This document shows, one piece after another, positions 1 through 9,041 of a DNA stretch of 64,000 nt. The stretch is from positions 124,001 through 188,000 of the forward strand of contig JACKHW010000002.1 of NCBI GenBank assembly GCA_020638795.1, read 5' to 3'. The DNA is from Planctomycetota bacterium (lineage in GTDB: Bacteria; Planctomycetota; UBA1135; GCA-002748355). Below the pieces are notes generated by a model, which saw nothing but the letters and a program-made list of their open reading frames with translations, was not told the DNA's origin and did not search any database. Both the position numbers and the translations under genes were made by a program. The stretch's first letter is position 1; every line of letters begins with the position of its first letter.

Positions 1-1
1 C

Positions 2-853
2 AGACTGAAGCAGGATGCGGCGAACGCGCTGTTCGAGATCACCACGCGTGACTTCGGCACGGATTACGAGCAGTGGAAGAAGCAGTGGAAGTTCCTGACG
101 AGCATTCCCAACTTCCGGCTGCCGACCGACGCCGAACTCGAGAAGGCGCGCGCTGCCAAGGCAGAGGCAGACAAGGCCTACGTGCCGGGGCCGGCCACGA
201 AGATCTTCGCGGGGATCCCGACCGAGTCGACGCGCGTCGTGTTCGTCATCGACTGCAGCGCGTCGATGGACGATCTCGTGACCGATCGCAAGAAGTTCAA
301 GGACGGTGGATACCCATCGTTCAAGAAGATCGACATCGTCAAGACGGAGCTCTACAACACGGTCAACGCGCTCGACAACACGACGTGGTTCAACATCCTG
401 TCGTTCGGCAAGAAGGTCGATCGTTGGAAGCCGTGGCTGACCCAATGCACGATCTCGAACAAGGCGTCCGCGCTGTCGTACATCAAGCGATTGAAGCCGC
501 TGGGAGTCGCTTCTGCCGGCGGATTCGGCGGTGCGACGGGTGATGACTCGGGCAAGACCAACACGTACGAAGCGTTGATGCAGGCCTTCGATCTCGATCC
601 CGCCAAGGGGCTCGTGATCACGGGATCTGGCGACAAGAAGCCACCGAAGCTCGACACGATCTACTTCCTCACGGACGGGCGACCATCGATCGGCAAGTAC
701 GTCGACACCGAGGACATCCTCAAAGAGGTGACGAAGGTCAACGAGGTCCGCGGCGTGGTCATCCACGCGATCTCCATCGGCGAGTTCGAGGCGAGCTTCA
801 TGCGCCGTCTCGCTGAGCAGAACGGTGGTGTGTTCGTCGATCTCGGCGGTTGA
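2..853 (+). CDS. VWA-domain protein, 5' end cut by the window
   Basis: The reading frame is open from the first bases, so the gene begins outside the window; about 283 residues are visible. A von Willebrand factor A domain starts near position 230 with the hydrophobic strand VVFVIDCSASM, whose DxSxS is the metal-ion-dependent adhesion site. A second core strand, IYFLTDGRPSIG, lies near 660, and VIHAISIGE near 760. The segment before the domain (DFGTDYEQWKKQWKFL) resembles the Trp-rich end of HEAT-repeat-like proteins. VWA domains bind protein partners through Mg2+ or Ca2+. No membrane segment is visible here. In planctomycetes such proteins often carry N-terminal HEAT or TPR repeats, which is a family expectation and is not seen. 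Exact function is unknown. Confidence 0.85.
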   Translation, partial: RLKQDAANALFEITTRDFGTDYEQWKKQWKFLTSIPNFRLPTDAELEKARAAKAEADKAYVPGPATKIFAGIPTESTRVVFVIDCSASMDDLVTDRKKFKDGGYPSFKKIDIVKTELYNTVNALDNTTWFNILSFGKKVDRWKPWLTQCTISNKASALSYIKRLKPLGVASAGGFGGATGDDSGKTNTYEALMQAFDLDPAKGLVITGSGDKKPPKLDTIYFLTDGRPSIGKYVDTEDILKEVTKVNEVRGVVIHAISIGEFEASFMRRLAEQNGGVFVDLGG

Positions 854-988
854 GATCTCGGGCAGGTTCATTTCGTGGATCGAGAAGGCTAGATCGAGGA
901 AAACGAAGCGAGAACTCGGCTGCGACGTTATTTCGTCCATACTCCGCCTCGCGCGTTTTCTTGGGGTAGCCTCGATTGGAGGAACCCA

Positions 989-1492
989 ATGCCCGCCCGC
1001 AGCCGCCGCTACATCGCTCGTTTTGCCCCCATGTCGCCAATCCTCGTTCGCACCGAGGCTTTGAGGATCGAGCGTCGGAGGTTTCCGGACCGTCGGCAGC
1101 GCGATACACGCATGGTGTCGAAGTACACCTTCATCGGGGGACGTCGTGAAGGCGGCCGACGCACCGGGGAGACGTCGAATGTCTTCGTCGATCGCTTCGG
1201 TCAGGGTGTCTTCCTGCTCGCGACCGCGATCCTCCTCCTCAACGCGCTCGATGCGTTCTTCACCCTGCTGTTTCTAGGACTCGGCGGCCAGGAGCTGAAT
1301 CCCGTCGCGCTCCAGCTGCTCGAAATGGGGCCACTCGTGTTCCTCGGCGTCAAGACGCTCGGCATCGGACTCGCGACGCTCTACCTCGTCGTCGTGTCGA
1401 AGTTCCGGGGTGTGATCTGGGGCTTTTGGTTCGTGGTCGCGATCTACTCCGCGCTGCTCGTCTGGCACTTGATGCTGTATTCACGAATCTGA
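989..1492 (+). CDS. Small integral membrane protein, DUF5658-like
   Basis: A 167-residue protein. The start at 989 is supported by a GGAGG Shine-Dalgarno sequence at 978-982, six bases ahead. The first 60 residues are strongly basic and probably cytoplasmic. Three hydrophobic segments follow: about 70-92 (VFLLATAILLLNALDAFFTLL), 103-130 and 134-158. The motif NALDAFFT followed by a membrane segment and ELNP is what I associate with the DUF5658 family, which has no known function. A shorter form from the ATG at 1112 is possible. It lies 60 bases upstream of a metal ATPase on the same strand, so the two may be co-transcribed. Function is not assignable. Confidence 0.7.
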   Translation: MPARSRRYIARFAPMSPILVRTEALRIERRRFPDRRQRDTRMVSKYTFIGGRREGGRRTGETSNVFVDRFGQGVFLLATAILLLNALDAFFTLLFLGLGGQELNPVALQLLEMGPLVFLGVKTLGIGLATLYLVVVSKFRGVIWGFWFVVAIYSALLVWHLMLYSRI

Positions 1493-1552
1493 AGAACCCT
1501 TCGGAAGCAGGCACCGATCCTCGCGGGTTGTTGCACCGGCACTTCGGTCCTC

Positions 1553-3736
1553 TTGGCTCCACGAAGCCGATCGGTGCTACACTCGATTTGCTGCTTCATC
1601 GCCTGCCCCGACAGCATGGTCCTTCTGGTCGATCAATCCCGTGCACGCGAAGGAGTGCTCCTTCGCTCGGCTCCCGGTGTCCTTCCACCGGAGCGTACCC
1701 TCGCGGCTATCAAACTACGGTTCGTGGTGTGCGCACTGCTGTCGATCTCACTCGTTGCGATCGCGTGTAGTGACGTCCTCGCTCAGCTTTGGCGGCTGCG
1801 AGTCTATGCGGACAGGCCATGGGTGCAGTTCGCGCTTGCCGTACCCGTCATCGCATGGGGTGGCTCCGGGTTGTGGAAGCGCGTCGCAACGTCGCTTCCG
1901 AAACTCGAGATCGATGTGTTGACGGGCTTCGTCATCGCGTTGGCTTTCGGGACGAGTTGCGTCCTGATGATCGCGCCAGGGATCTTCCCCGACGCAATGC
2001 ACGATGCGCGCGGACGTTTGCCTGTCTACTTCGCCGCCTCGGCGTTGCTCATGACGTTCGTCGTCCTCGGTGAGTACCTCGAGTCAGGTGCGCGGCGACG
2101 TACGGGTCGAGTCCTCGAGAGTTTGCTTGCACACACACCGCCGACAGCGAACCGCGTCGACGCTTCTGGCCGCGAAGAGCGGGTCGATGCCCATGTGCTC
2201 GTCGCGGGCGATTCGGTGCGGGTTCGCCCTGGCGAGCGTATACCGGTCGATGGCGAAGTGACCGAGGGTCACAGCAGCATCGACGAGGCCATGCTCACTG
2301 GTGAATCGAGGCTCGTCGACAAGACGGTCGGCGATCGCGTCGTCGGCGGGACGATGAATCACACGGGTCTGCTCATCGTGCGAGCGACCCATGTGGGCAA
2401 GCATCAGGTCGTTGCGCGCATTGCGCGTCTCGTCGACGAGGCACAGCAGAGCCGTTCGCCGATCGAACGACGTAGTGCCGTCTTTGCAAGGCGTGCGATG
2501 CTGCTCGTGATCGGCATCGCGGCGGTGACCTTCTTCGGACACCTGATCGTAGGTACGCCGCCGCGAGGGTTCGCCGCCGTCGAGCACGCGATTGCGGTGC
2601 TCGTCATCATGTGTCCGTGTGCAGTCGGGATCGCGGTTCCACTCGCGATGTACGCCGGCACCGCACGCGCGGCGAGGTATGGAATTCTCGTCAAGCGCGC
2701 TTCGGCTCTCGAAGCGGTGGCCCACGCCGACGTTGCCCTCGTCGACAAGACCGGAACGCTGACCTCCGGTCACCCTCAACTCGTCGGTGTCGAGGTGTTC
2801 GATCCCGAGTACGACGACGAATCCCTGTTGCGATTGGCCGCCGGGGTCGAAGCCGGGAGCGCACATCCGCTCGGTGTCGCCATCCGGCAGGGAGTGGCGG
2901 AGTTCGGTTTCGAGCCACTTCCGCTGACGACGTTCGGCTCTCTGAGCGGTCGTGGCGTGTACGGGCAGTTCGCCGGCAGGACGGTCGGGATTGGCAGCCT
3001 GGCGCTCTTGGCGGAAAGGAACATCCCGATCGATGGGCTTGCGGACATCGCGCGTCGCTACGAGTCGGCGGGGCAGTCCGTCGTGTGGGCCTTCGACGGT
3101 GGTCGGTGTGTCGGTTGCCTCGTGCTTGCGGATCGTGTCGCACCTCATGCGAAGTCGGCCATCGCCAATCTCGACCGACATGGCGTCGCTGTCGCGATGA
3201 TCACAGGCGACTCGAAGGCGACCGCCGCAGCGATCGCCCAGGAACTCGCGATCACCGACTTCACCGCCGATCTCACTCCCGAAGATAAATCCAAGCACGT
3301 CGAGCACTGGCAAGCCGAAGGCTGGACCGTCGCGATGGTCGGCGACGGGGTCAACGACGCTCCTGCGTTGGCTCGTGCGGATGTCGGCGTCTCGATGGGC
3401 ACCGGTAGCGATGTCGCGATCGATGCATCGGACATCACGCTCGTCGGCGGCGACTTCGATAGTCTGCTGAAGGCTCGCTCACTCGGGCGAGCAGCGATTG
3501 CCAATGCTCGGCAGAACCTCATCATCGCGTTCGGTGTCGCACTCGCGGCGATACCGATCGCGACGGGCGTCGTGCCCATCGTTCGATCGGCGCACGTGAC
3601 GTCCGTCATTGCCGCCGGCGTCGCCGGGATTGCGACCGTGCTCGTGGGTCTCAACACATGGCGTGCGTCACGTCATGGAAAGATCCGAAGCGTCGTCTCC
3701 GCCGACGTGCCCGCGACACCGGCCGAACCGAAGTAA
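1553..3736 (+). CDS. P1B-type heavy-metal ATPase without an N-terminal HMA domain
   Basis: A P-type ATPase that should pump a soft or transition-metal cation out of the cytoplasm. Counting from the TTG at 1553: membrane helices near 55-75, 85-105, 117-145 and 157-178; actuator loop MLTGES; transmembrane metal site MCPC at residues 353-356; phosphorylation motif DKTGTLT with Asp398; SAHPL in the nucleotide domain; hinge GDGVNDAPAL near 597. Two helices close the protein. No N-terminal heavy-metal-associated CxxC domain is seen. The conserved Tyr-Asn of TM7 and Met-Ser-Ser of TM8 expected in CopA-type Cu(I) pumps are absent, so copper specificity is doubtful. The start is uncertain: the first ATG is at 1616. 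No metal chaperone or regulator is adjacent. Confidence 0.88.
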   Translation: MAPRSRSVLHSICCFIACPDSMVLLVDQSRAREGVLLRSAPGVLPPERTLAAIKLRFVVCALLSISLVAIACSDVLAQLWRLRVYADRPWVQFALAVPVIAWGGSGLWKRVATSLPKLEIDVLTGFVIALAFGTSCVLMIAPGIFPDAMHDARGRLPVYFAASALLMTFVVLGEYLESGARRRTGRVLESLLAHTPPTANRVDASGREERVDAHVLVAGDSVRVRPGERIPVDGEVTEGHSSIDEAMLTGESRLVDKTVGDRVVGGTMNHTGLLIVRATHVGKHQVVARIARLVDEAQQSRSPIERRSAVFARRAMLLVIGIAAVTFFGHLIVGTPPRGFAAVEHAIAVLVIMCPCAVGIAVPLAMYAGTARAARYGILVKRASALEAVAHADVALVDKTGTLTSGHPQLVGVEVFDPEYDDESLLRLAAGVEAGSAHPLGVAIRQGVAEFGFEPLPLTTFGSLSGRGVYGQFAGRTVGIGSLALLAERNIPIDGLADIARRYESAGQSVVWAFDGGRCVGCLVLADRVAPHAKSAIANLDRHGVAVAMITGDSKATAAAIAQELAITDFTADLTPEDKSKHVEHWQAEGWTVAMVGDGVNDAPALARADVGVSMGTGSDVAIDASDITLVGGDFDSLLKARSLGRAAIANARQNLIIAFGVALAAIPIATGVVPIVRSAHVTSVIAAGVAGIATVLVGLNTWRASRHGKIRSVVSADVPATPAEPK

Positions 3737-3775
3737 ACTGCTGTGCCGTGGAGTTCGAGCCCGACGAGCGAAGCT

Positions 3776-4243
3776 CTACTTTGCGAGACCGCGTGCACGC
3801 GCTGCCTTCGTCCGACGCGCGAATTCGTCGAAGACATCAGGGCCGATGCTCTTGCGCACTTCTGCTTCGACGCGAGCCTCGAGCTCGCGCTCTAGCTTGC
3901 GGCGTCGCTCGACGCTCGAAGCGACCATGCGCTGTGCCGCGGTCGCTGCCATGCGATTGCCAGAGTATCGACCGAGGCTCCATCCGCTTGCCGGTGCGCC
4001 CAGGTGATCCTGCACGCGGTCGCGGTAAGTGAGTTCACGGTTCCGCTCTCGCTCGATGTCGCGTCGGAGAGACTGGCACTCGGGGAGGAGTCGGGCTGCG
4101 GCGCGCGCGGCTTCCATGGCCGTGCGCAGTTCTTGGTCACTTTGCGAGGTCGCTCGCACGTCGTCGGAACCGCAGGACGAACTCACGACGGCGGCCCATG
4201 CGAGGGTCGCGAAAGCGACTCGTGTCCTGATTCGATCTTGCAT
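3776..4243 (-). CDS. Putative lipoprotein with a charged helical body
   Basis: A 155-residue protein with an N-terminal export signal (basic start, hydrophobic ATLAWAAVV) ending at SSSC, Cys24. This is a somewhat imperfect lipobox, so it is probably but not certainly a lipoprotein. The rest is rich in Arg, Glu and Ala, with long runs predicted as helix or coiled coil (ERRRKLERELEARVEAEV). No enzymatic motif is recognised. It is convergent with the metal ATPase upstream, with 39 bases between the two stop codons. A role as a periplasmic structural or scaffold protein is possible but unsupported. Confidence 0.6.
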   Translation of the reverse strand: MQDRIRTRVAFATLAWAAVVSSSCGSDDVRATSQSDQELRTAMEAARAAARLLPECQSLRRDIERERNRELTYRDRVQDHLGAPASGWSLGRYSGNRMAATAAQRMVASSVERRRKLERELEARVEAEVRKSIGPDVFDEFARRTKAARARGLAK

Positions 4244-4369
4244 GTCGTTCTCCTACTCGGATCAAGCGCTGCGCTCGACGCGTTCGCGGTGCGTCGCGTT
4301 CCGCGCTTCGATGGTGGTCACGTCGGCCATGAAGGATCCTGGAAGCGCGGCAAGGCGCGAGCGGGCCTG

Positions 4370-5260
4370 TCAGCGGACGGCGTGCCAGGTCCGTGACCCG
4401 AGGTCGAGGTCGAAGGTCGCGGTGTCGATCGATAGAGACTGGGCATGGAACGGGATCCCTCGTAGCACTGCGGGCCACGGAGGCAGCGTCGTGAACCAGT
4501 TCGCGCCCGAACGTCGTCCGGCTGGAATGGTGACGAGCGTCCCGAGGTCGAGTTCGAGAGCGCCGCGGATGCCTGGAATCGGGATGGGCTTGGCGAGCAA
4601 ACCCCAGCTCAAGTATTGGATGACCAGCGTCCCCGGCCCCGAGGTGGTGGTCCACAGCGTCGCCTGATTGCCGACGTTGGAGACAACCTGGTCGAGGCTC
4701 GTCAGCGGCAAGCGCGCCGCAGCGAACTCCACGCGGTCGAGTTGGCAGACAGCCTTCTGAAAGGTCACACCGTAGAACTCGTACTCGATGGTCAGACGAT
4801 AGGTCTCGGGTGTGATGTCGAACTTCGGAAGCCAGTCCACCGCGACTTCGAGCCGTTCTTCCGCCTGGCTGCGGTTTTGCAGGGTTGTGCTGTAGCTCAA
4901 GTGCCAGGCCTGAGTCTTGAGGTTGTGGAGCCAAGCGCGGATCGAGATCGTGCCGCCGGCCGGCATGGTGGCGGCCGCGAAGAATCGCAGGCGCTGCAAT
5001 CCGGCTCGTAGACCGAGGTCTTGGTGCAGCTTTGCCGCCCCGGTGCCGGCGACGTGCTCGAACTCCAAGGCCGGGCTGCGAACACCCGTCAAGTCCGACG
5101 CGACGATGCGCGCGGCGCGCAGCGTCGGCCCCAGGGTCCAGTTGCTCGTCCCTTGGTCGAAGTCGGGATTCTTGACGAGGTTCTGGGCGATCGAAGAGCC
5201 GTACGTCAGCAGGATGGCACAGGCCAGCGTCGTCAGTGGTCGTCTAGTCGTGTGAGTCAT
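4370..5260 (-). CDS. Secreted beta-sandwich-like protein
   Basis: A 296-residue protein. The ATG at 5260 is chosen because it begins a normal signal peptide (basic start, then LTTLACAILLTYGSSIAQ). The mature part opens with NLVKNPDFDQGTSNWTLG, the usual opening of a carbohydrate-binding-type (CBM4/9-like) beta-sandwich. The middle describes small strands with SIRAWLHNL and EYEFYGVTFQ. The C-terminal part, ending FDLDLGSRTWHAV, resembles a C-terminal module repeated in secreted proteins of planctomycete-like genomes. The longer open frame upstream of 5260 is Arg-rich and is not a plausible N-terminus. Ligand and function are unknown. Confidence 0.72.
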   Translation of the reverse strand: MTHTTRRPLTTLACAILLTYGSSIAQNLVKNPDFDQGTSNWTLGPTLRAARIVASDLTGVRSPALEFEHVAGTGAAKLHQDLGLRAGLQRLRFFAAATMPAGGTISIRAWLHNLKTQAWHLSYSTTLQNRSQAEERLEVAVDWLPKFDITPETYRLTIEYEFYGVTFQKAVCQLDRVEFAAARLPLTSLDQVVSNVGNQATLWTTTSGPGTLVIQYLSWGLLAKPIPIPGIRGALELDLGTLVTIPAGRRSGANWFTTLPPWPAVLRGIPFHAQSLSIDTATFDLDLGSRTWHAVR

Positions 5261-5367
5261 CGTGTGTCCTCGCGCTCCTTCACGCGGCCACCGTGGCCGC
5301 CGACACGAAGGGCGCAAGAACCGACGCGACGCTGCAGCACGAACCAAGATATTTCTTGGACTGGGGG

Positions 5368-5895
5368 TTATCGAAGCTTGCCGACGTTCGCGCGCTCGGC
5401 GACCCAGCTGCGCATCCCGCTCAGCGTCGATGTCGAGAACGACTCCTGCAGACGATCCTCGAGAAAAATCGTGTAGATCCCGTCGAGCAGTTCGCCGACG
5501 CGCACGAAGCTCTCGATGCGTTCGATGTCGCGAGCTTCGGGACTGTCCGTGGCCTCCTCGGCGCTGTTGCGGCGCACGCTCGCACAGGCGAAGCGCGGCC
5601 CGTCGAGGGTCAGGGTCCACTCGTCGTGTTGTGCCGCGAGGATGAGTCGCGCCTTCACGAGCCGCTTGCCGGAGGCGAGCGCGGCGGTCGCCTCCGAGCT
5701 GCGCGTCGGGAGCCCGCGTCGAAGCGTCTGTTCGGTCTCGTCCTCGCTGCCGCCGATGCAGAGGAAGTCGTCGAGGCTGACTCCGACTTCGGTGCGATCG
5801 CGCAGCGTGAACGTCGATCGACCCGTCTCGCTGCGGTACCAGAGCCAGGTCAAGAATTCTTCGCCGAGGAAGGCGTGTTCGGTTCGATCCGTCAT
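5368..5895 (-). CDS. rdgC: RdgC-like protein, C-terminal half (split rdgC)
   Basis: A 175-residue protein starting with ATG at 5895, which overlaps the TGA of the preceding gene by four bases (ATGA), so the two are translationally coupled. The order of segments parallels the C-terminal half of proteobacterial RdgC as I remember it: FLTWLWYRSE matches the Leu-Thr-x-Trp segment, FTLRDRTEV the phe-x-leu-leu-asp-glu-ala segment, SSEATAALASGKRLVKARLIL the SEEI-(8)-GK-VTKLAL segment, then WTLTLDGP, and a final helix GELLDGIYTIFLEDRL. RdgC is a DNA-binding ring protein that modulates RecA. The proposal is that this polypeptide and its upstream partner assemble as two parts of one RdgC ring. That is inference from remembered family sequence, not an alignment. 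Confidence 0.65.
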   Translation of the reverse strand: MTDRTEHAFLGEEFLTWLWYRSETGRSTFTLRDRTEVGVSLDDFLCIGGSEDETEQTLRRGLPTRSSEATAALASGKRLVKARLILAAQHDEWTLTLDGPRFACASVRRNSAEEATDSPEARDIERIESFVRVGELLDGIYTIFLEDRLQESFSTSTLSGMRSWVAERANVGKLR

Positions 5896-6593
5896 CGCGT
5901 CGCCTCCGCGTCGAAGGTCATCGGTTCGTCGATGGACTCTCGAGAAGACGGTGCTTCTCGAACCAGCTCGATCCGCGAGTCGTCCTGCTGGGATTCGCGC
6001 AACGAGAACGGAGAACAACGATCGAGATACTGACGCCGATCGCGATCGACCGGTGCTCGCTCCGCGAGCGACGTCGGGTCGACCTCGATCACGGAGACGC
6101 CGAACGTCTTGTGCATGAGCTTCGCGCACTCGGCACCGGCGGCGGCGCTCGACGAGAAGAGCAGCACGAGGGAGTCGTGGGGCACGAGTACGACTTCGAC
6201 GAAGCTGACCGAGGGAAGCGTGCGCGGGAGTACGCGGTCTTCGATGTCGGCCTTGATCGCCTTCTTCTCGCGCGCCGAGATCTTCTGCCCTTCGCGAGCG
6301 CGGAGTTCGGCCGCCATGTGGATCGCGAGCCATGCCGCGGGAAGCTTCTTCTTGTCGATACGAATGCGTAGGCGCACGTAGTCGCCGAGCAAGATGTCGT
6401 CGCGCAGGAAGTCTTGTCCGCTCGGGTCGGACGGCGCGACCCAGCCGATGCTCGTCTCCTCGCTCGCGGCGTTCTCGATCGATCGGAAGCGCTGATTCGA
6501 GAGCGCTTCGAAGAACTCCTCGGACTGCACGTCCGGCAACGAGCCTTCGACGTAGAAGCGCACGAAGCTGCCTCCCTTCTTGAATGGCGGCAT
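5892..6593 (-). CDS. rdgC: RdgC-like protein, N-terminal half (split rdgC)
   Basis: A 233-residue protein from ATG 6593. It shows the N-terminal RdgC pattern: an F-R-x-(n)-x-IGWV segment (SIGWVAPSDPSG), a lysine-rich KKKLPAAWL strand, the EGQKISAREKKAIKADIEDR helix, then VLPRTLPSVSFVEVVLVP. E. coli RdgC is about 300 residues in one chain; here the homology stops near residue 175 and the chain ends with a polar tail, while the missing C-terminal half is encoded by the next gene, overlapping by four bases. RdgC binds duplex DNA and counteracts RecA filament formation. The gene lies 62 bases downstream of aconitase on the same strand, so it may share that transcript. Confidence 0.72.
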   Translation of the reverse strand: MPPFKKGGSFVRFYVEGSLPDVQSEEFFEALSNQRFRSIENAASEETSIGWVAPSDPSGQDFLRDDILLGDYVRLRIRIDKKKLPAAWLAIHMAAELRAREGQKISAREKKAIKADIEDRVLPRTLPSVSFVEVVLVPHDSLVLLFSSSAAAGAECAKLMHKTFGVSVIEVDPTSLAERAPVDRDRRQYLDRCSPFSLRESQQDDSRIELVREAPSSRESIDEPMTFDAEATR

Positions 6594-6655
6594 GATCCCC
6601 CCTCTCCCTTTCGTCTCCCCTGATACTCGCCGCCGCGACTGCGCGACGAACGCTG

Positions 6656-8920
6656 CTACTTCCCCTGATTGGCGCGGATCATCTCGAGCGCCGACCCGTG
6701 TCGGAACCACTCGATCTGATCCTCGGTCATCGTGTGCGCGAGTTCGATGCGATCCTCGCTGCCGCCCTCGTGGCGCACGACGCATGCGACGTTCTTCTCG
6801 GGCGCGAGCTTGTCGAGACCCTCGAGCGTGAAGCGATCGTTCTCGCGAATCTTGTCGTAGTCGCTCGCAAGGGCGAACGTGAGCGGCAGCACACCCTGCT
6901 TCTTGAGGTTCGTCTGGTGGATGCGTGCGAAGCTCCGCACGATCACGGCCTTGCAGCCGAGCCATCGCGGTTCCATCGCAGCGTGTTCGCGGCTGCTTCC
7001 TTCGCCGTAGTTGGAATCACCGACGACGACCCAGCCGGTGCCACGAGCCTTATAAGCCCGAGCCACTGCACTCACGGAGTCCACGGTGCCGTCGAACACG
7101 TTGCGTGCCGTGCCCGGCTTGTCGGTGAACTCGTTGACCGCGCCGATGAACATGTTGTCGCTGATCTTGTCGAGGTGGCCGCGGAACCGCAGCCAGTAAC
7201 CCGCCGGCGAGATGTGGTCCGTCGTGCACTTGCCGACGGCCTTGAGCAAGAGCGGCAGGTCGGTGAAGTCGGCCGGGATCTCGGGCTTTGCGAACGGCTC
7301 GAGGAGAGCGAGGCGGTCGCTGTCCGGCGCTACTTGGACGACCGTGCTCGCAGCGAGGGTAGGGGCGAGGTAACCGGCGTCGTTGAGTGCGTAGCCATCG
7401 GCCGGGAGCTCGGGGCCTTCGGGCACTTCGAGGCGGAACTCGCTGCCATCACCGGCGGTCAGCGTGTCTCGCGTCGGATCGAAGTCGAGCCTGCCCGAGA
7501 GAGCGATCGCGGTCACGAGCTCGGGGCTGCCGAGGAAGCTCAACGTCTCGCGATTGCCGTCGTTGCGACCCGGGAAGTTGCGGTTGAACGAAGACACGAT
7601 CGAGTTGCGTGTGCCTTTCTCCATCTTCGGACGTGCCCACTGTCCGATGCACGGGCCACACGAGTTGGTGAGCACCGTCGCGCCGAGTTCACGAAGCGTG
7701 TCGAGTTGACCGTCGCGCTCGGCCGTCGACTGGATCGCGTCCGAACCAGGGCTCACGAAGAACGGAACCTTGGGCGCGACGCCCTTGGCCATCGCCTGGC
7801 GCGCGATGTGGGCGGCACGACTCAGGTCCTCGTAGCTCGAGTTGGTGCACGAGCCGATCAGCGCGGCCGAGATGTTGACGGGGTAGTCCTCGCGCTTCGC
7901 CGTGTCGCGCATCTGCGAGATCTTGTGGAAGAGGTCCGGCGTGTGTGGCCCGACGAGGCCGGCCTCGAGTTCGCCGAGGTCGATCTCGACGAACTCGTCG
8001 TAGAACTCCTTGGGGCTCTCGAGGACCTCGGGGTCCGCTCGGAGCTCGTCGCGATGTTGGTTGCAGAGCGCGGCGAGTTCGGAGCGACCGGTCGCTTCGA
8101 GGTAGCGAATCATGCTGTCGTCGAACGCGAACACCGACGTCGTCGCGCCGAGTTCGGCGCCCATGTTGGTGATCGTGCCCTTGCCGGTGCAGGAGAGCGA
8201 CTCGGCGCCGGGACCGAAGTATTCGACGATCTTGCCGGTTCCACCCGCGACCGTGAGGCGACGCAGCATCTCGAGGATGACGTCCTTCGATGCGGTCCAG
8301 CCCGAGAGCTTACCGGTCAGGCGCACGCCGATGAGCTTGGGCCAGAGCACTTCCCAAGGCATGCCGACCATCGCGTCGACCGCGTCTGCGCCGCCGACAC
8401 CGACGGCGAGCATGCCGAGCCCGCCCGCGTTCGGCGTGTGGCTGTCGGTGCCGATCATCAAGCCACCGGGGAACGCGTAGTTCTCGAAGACGACCTGATG
8501 GATGATCCCCGAACCCGGTCGCCAGAAGCCCATGCCGTACTTGTCCGCGGCGGAGCGGAGGAAGGCGTAGACCTCGCCGTTCTCGTCCTCGGCACGTGCG
8601 AGATCCGGCGCTGCGCCGTCGCGTGCCTGGATCAGGTGGTCACAGTGAACGGTCGTCGGAAGTGCGACTTCGGGCAGGCCGGCGGAGATGAACTGCAAGA
8701 TCGCCATCTGCGCCGTCGCGTCCTGCATCGCGACGCGGTCGGGATGCAGGCTGCCCATGTCCTTACCGCGACGCGGCGAGGGCTGATCGGGATCGGACCG
8801 GTGTGCGAAGAGGATCTTCTCGGCCAGCGTCAGGGGCCGCCCCAGTAGCGTACGGGCGCGAGCGTGGAGTTCGCCTTGGGCTGCGTAGACGTTACGAGCG
8901 ATCTCGATAGGGGTCTTCAT
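6656..8920 (-). CDS. acn: Aconitate hydratase
   Basis: A 754-residue TCA-cycle aconitase interconverting citrate and isocitrate, a cytoplasmic [4Fe-4S] enzyme. Cluster ligands are visible as Cys358 (IGSCTNSS) and Cys421/Cys424 (NSCGPCIGQW). Other signatures are PTTVHCDHLI, GTDSHTPNAGGLG, and the swivel domain GDSNYGEGSSREHAA near residue 620. Length and motif spelling match the mitochondrial-type monofunctional aconitases of about 750-780 residues rather than the AcnA/IRP type of about 890. The start ATG at 8920 follows a 121-base gap shared with the divergent TIM-barrel gene. No other TCA-cycle gene is adjacent, and the split rdgC follows on the same strand. Confidence 0.96.
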   Translation of the reverse strand: MKTPIEIARNVYAAQGELHARARTLLGRPLTLAEKILFAHRSDPDQPSPRRGKDMGSLHPDRVAMQDATAQMAILQFISAGLPEVALPTTVHCDHLIQARDGAAPDLARAEDENGEVYAFLRSAADKYGMGFWRPGSGIIHQVVFENYAFPGGLMIGTDSHTPNAGGLGMLAVGVGGADAVDAMVGMPWEVLWPKLIGVRLTGKLSGWTASKDVILEMLRRLTVAGGTGKIVEYFGPGAESLSCTGKGTITNMGAELGATTSVFAFDDSMIRYLEATGRSELAALCNQHRDELRADPEVLESPKEFYDEFVEIDLGELEAGLVGPHTPDLFHKISQMRDTAKREDYPVNISAALIGSCTNSSYEDLSRAAHIARQAMAKGVAPKVPFFVSPGSDAIQSTAERDGQLDTLRELGATVLTNSCGPCIGQWARPKMEKGTRNSIVSSFNRNFPGRNDGNRETLSFLGSPELVTAIALSGRLDFDPTRDTLTAGDGSEFRLEVPEGPELPADGYALNDAGYLAPTLAASTVVQVAPDSDRLALLEPFAKPEIPADFTDLPLLLKAVGKCTTDHISPAGYWLRFRGHLDKISDNMFIGAVNEFTDKPGTARNVFDGTVDSVSAVARAYKARGTGWVVVGDSNYGEGSSREHAAMEPRWLGCKAVIVRSFARIHQTNLKKQGVLPLTFALASDYDKIRENDRFTLEGLDKLAPEKNVACVVRHEGGSEDRIELAHTMTEDQIEWFRHGSALEMIRANQGK

Positions 8921-9041
8921 CGGGGCTCCTGCGGAGTTTCACTTCGGGCCTGCACTGCGCGCCCGAGTCTGCGACACGCTGCTAGGTGAGCACCAAGTCG
9001 AGGCTGTCGCAATACGCGAGGCGATTGTATGACGAGGCGTC

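Noticed and set aside
3737..3775. A possible intrinsic terminator between the metal ATPase and the lipoprotein
   Set aside because: No stem longer than a few pairs followed by a U-tract could be drawn.
6698..8848. A 716-residue plus-strand open frame opposite aconitase
   Set aside because: Low-complexity composition typical of the antisense frame of a GC-rich gene; aconitase on the other strand is unmistakable.
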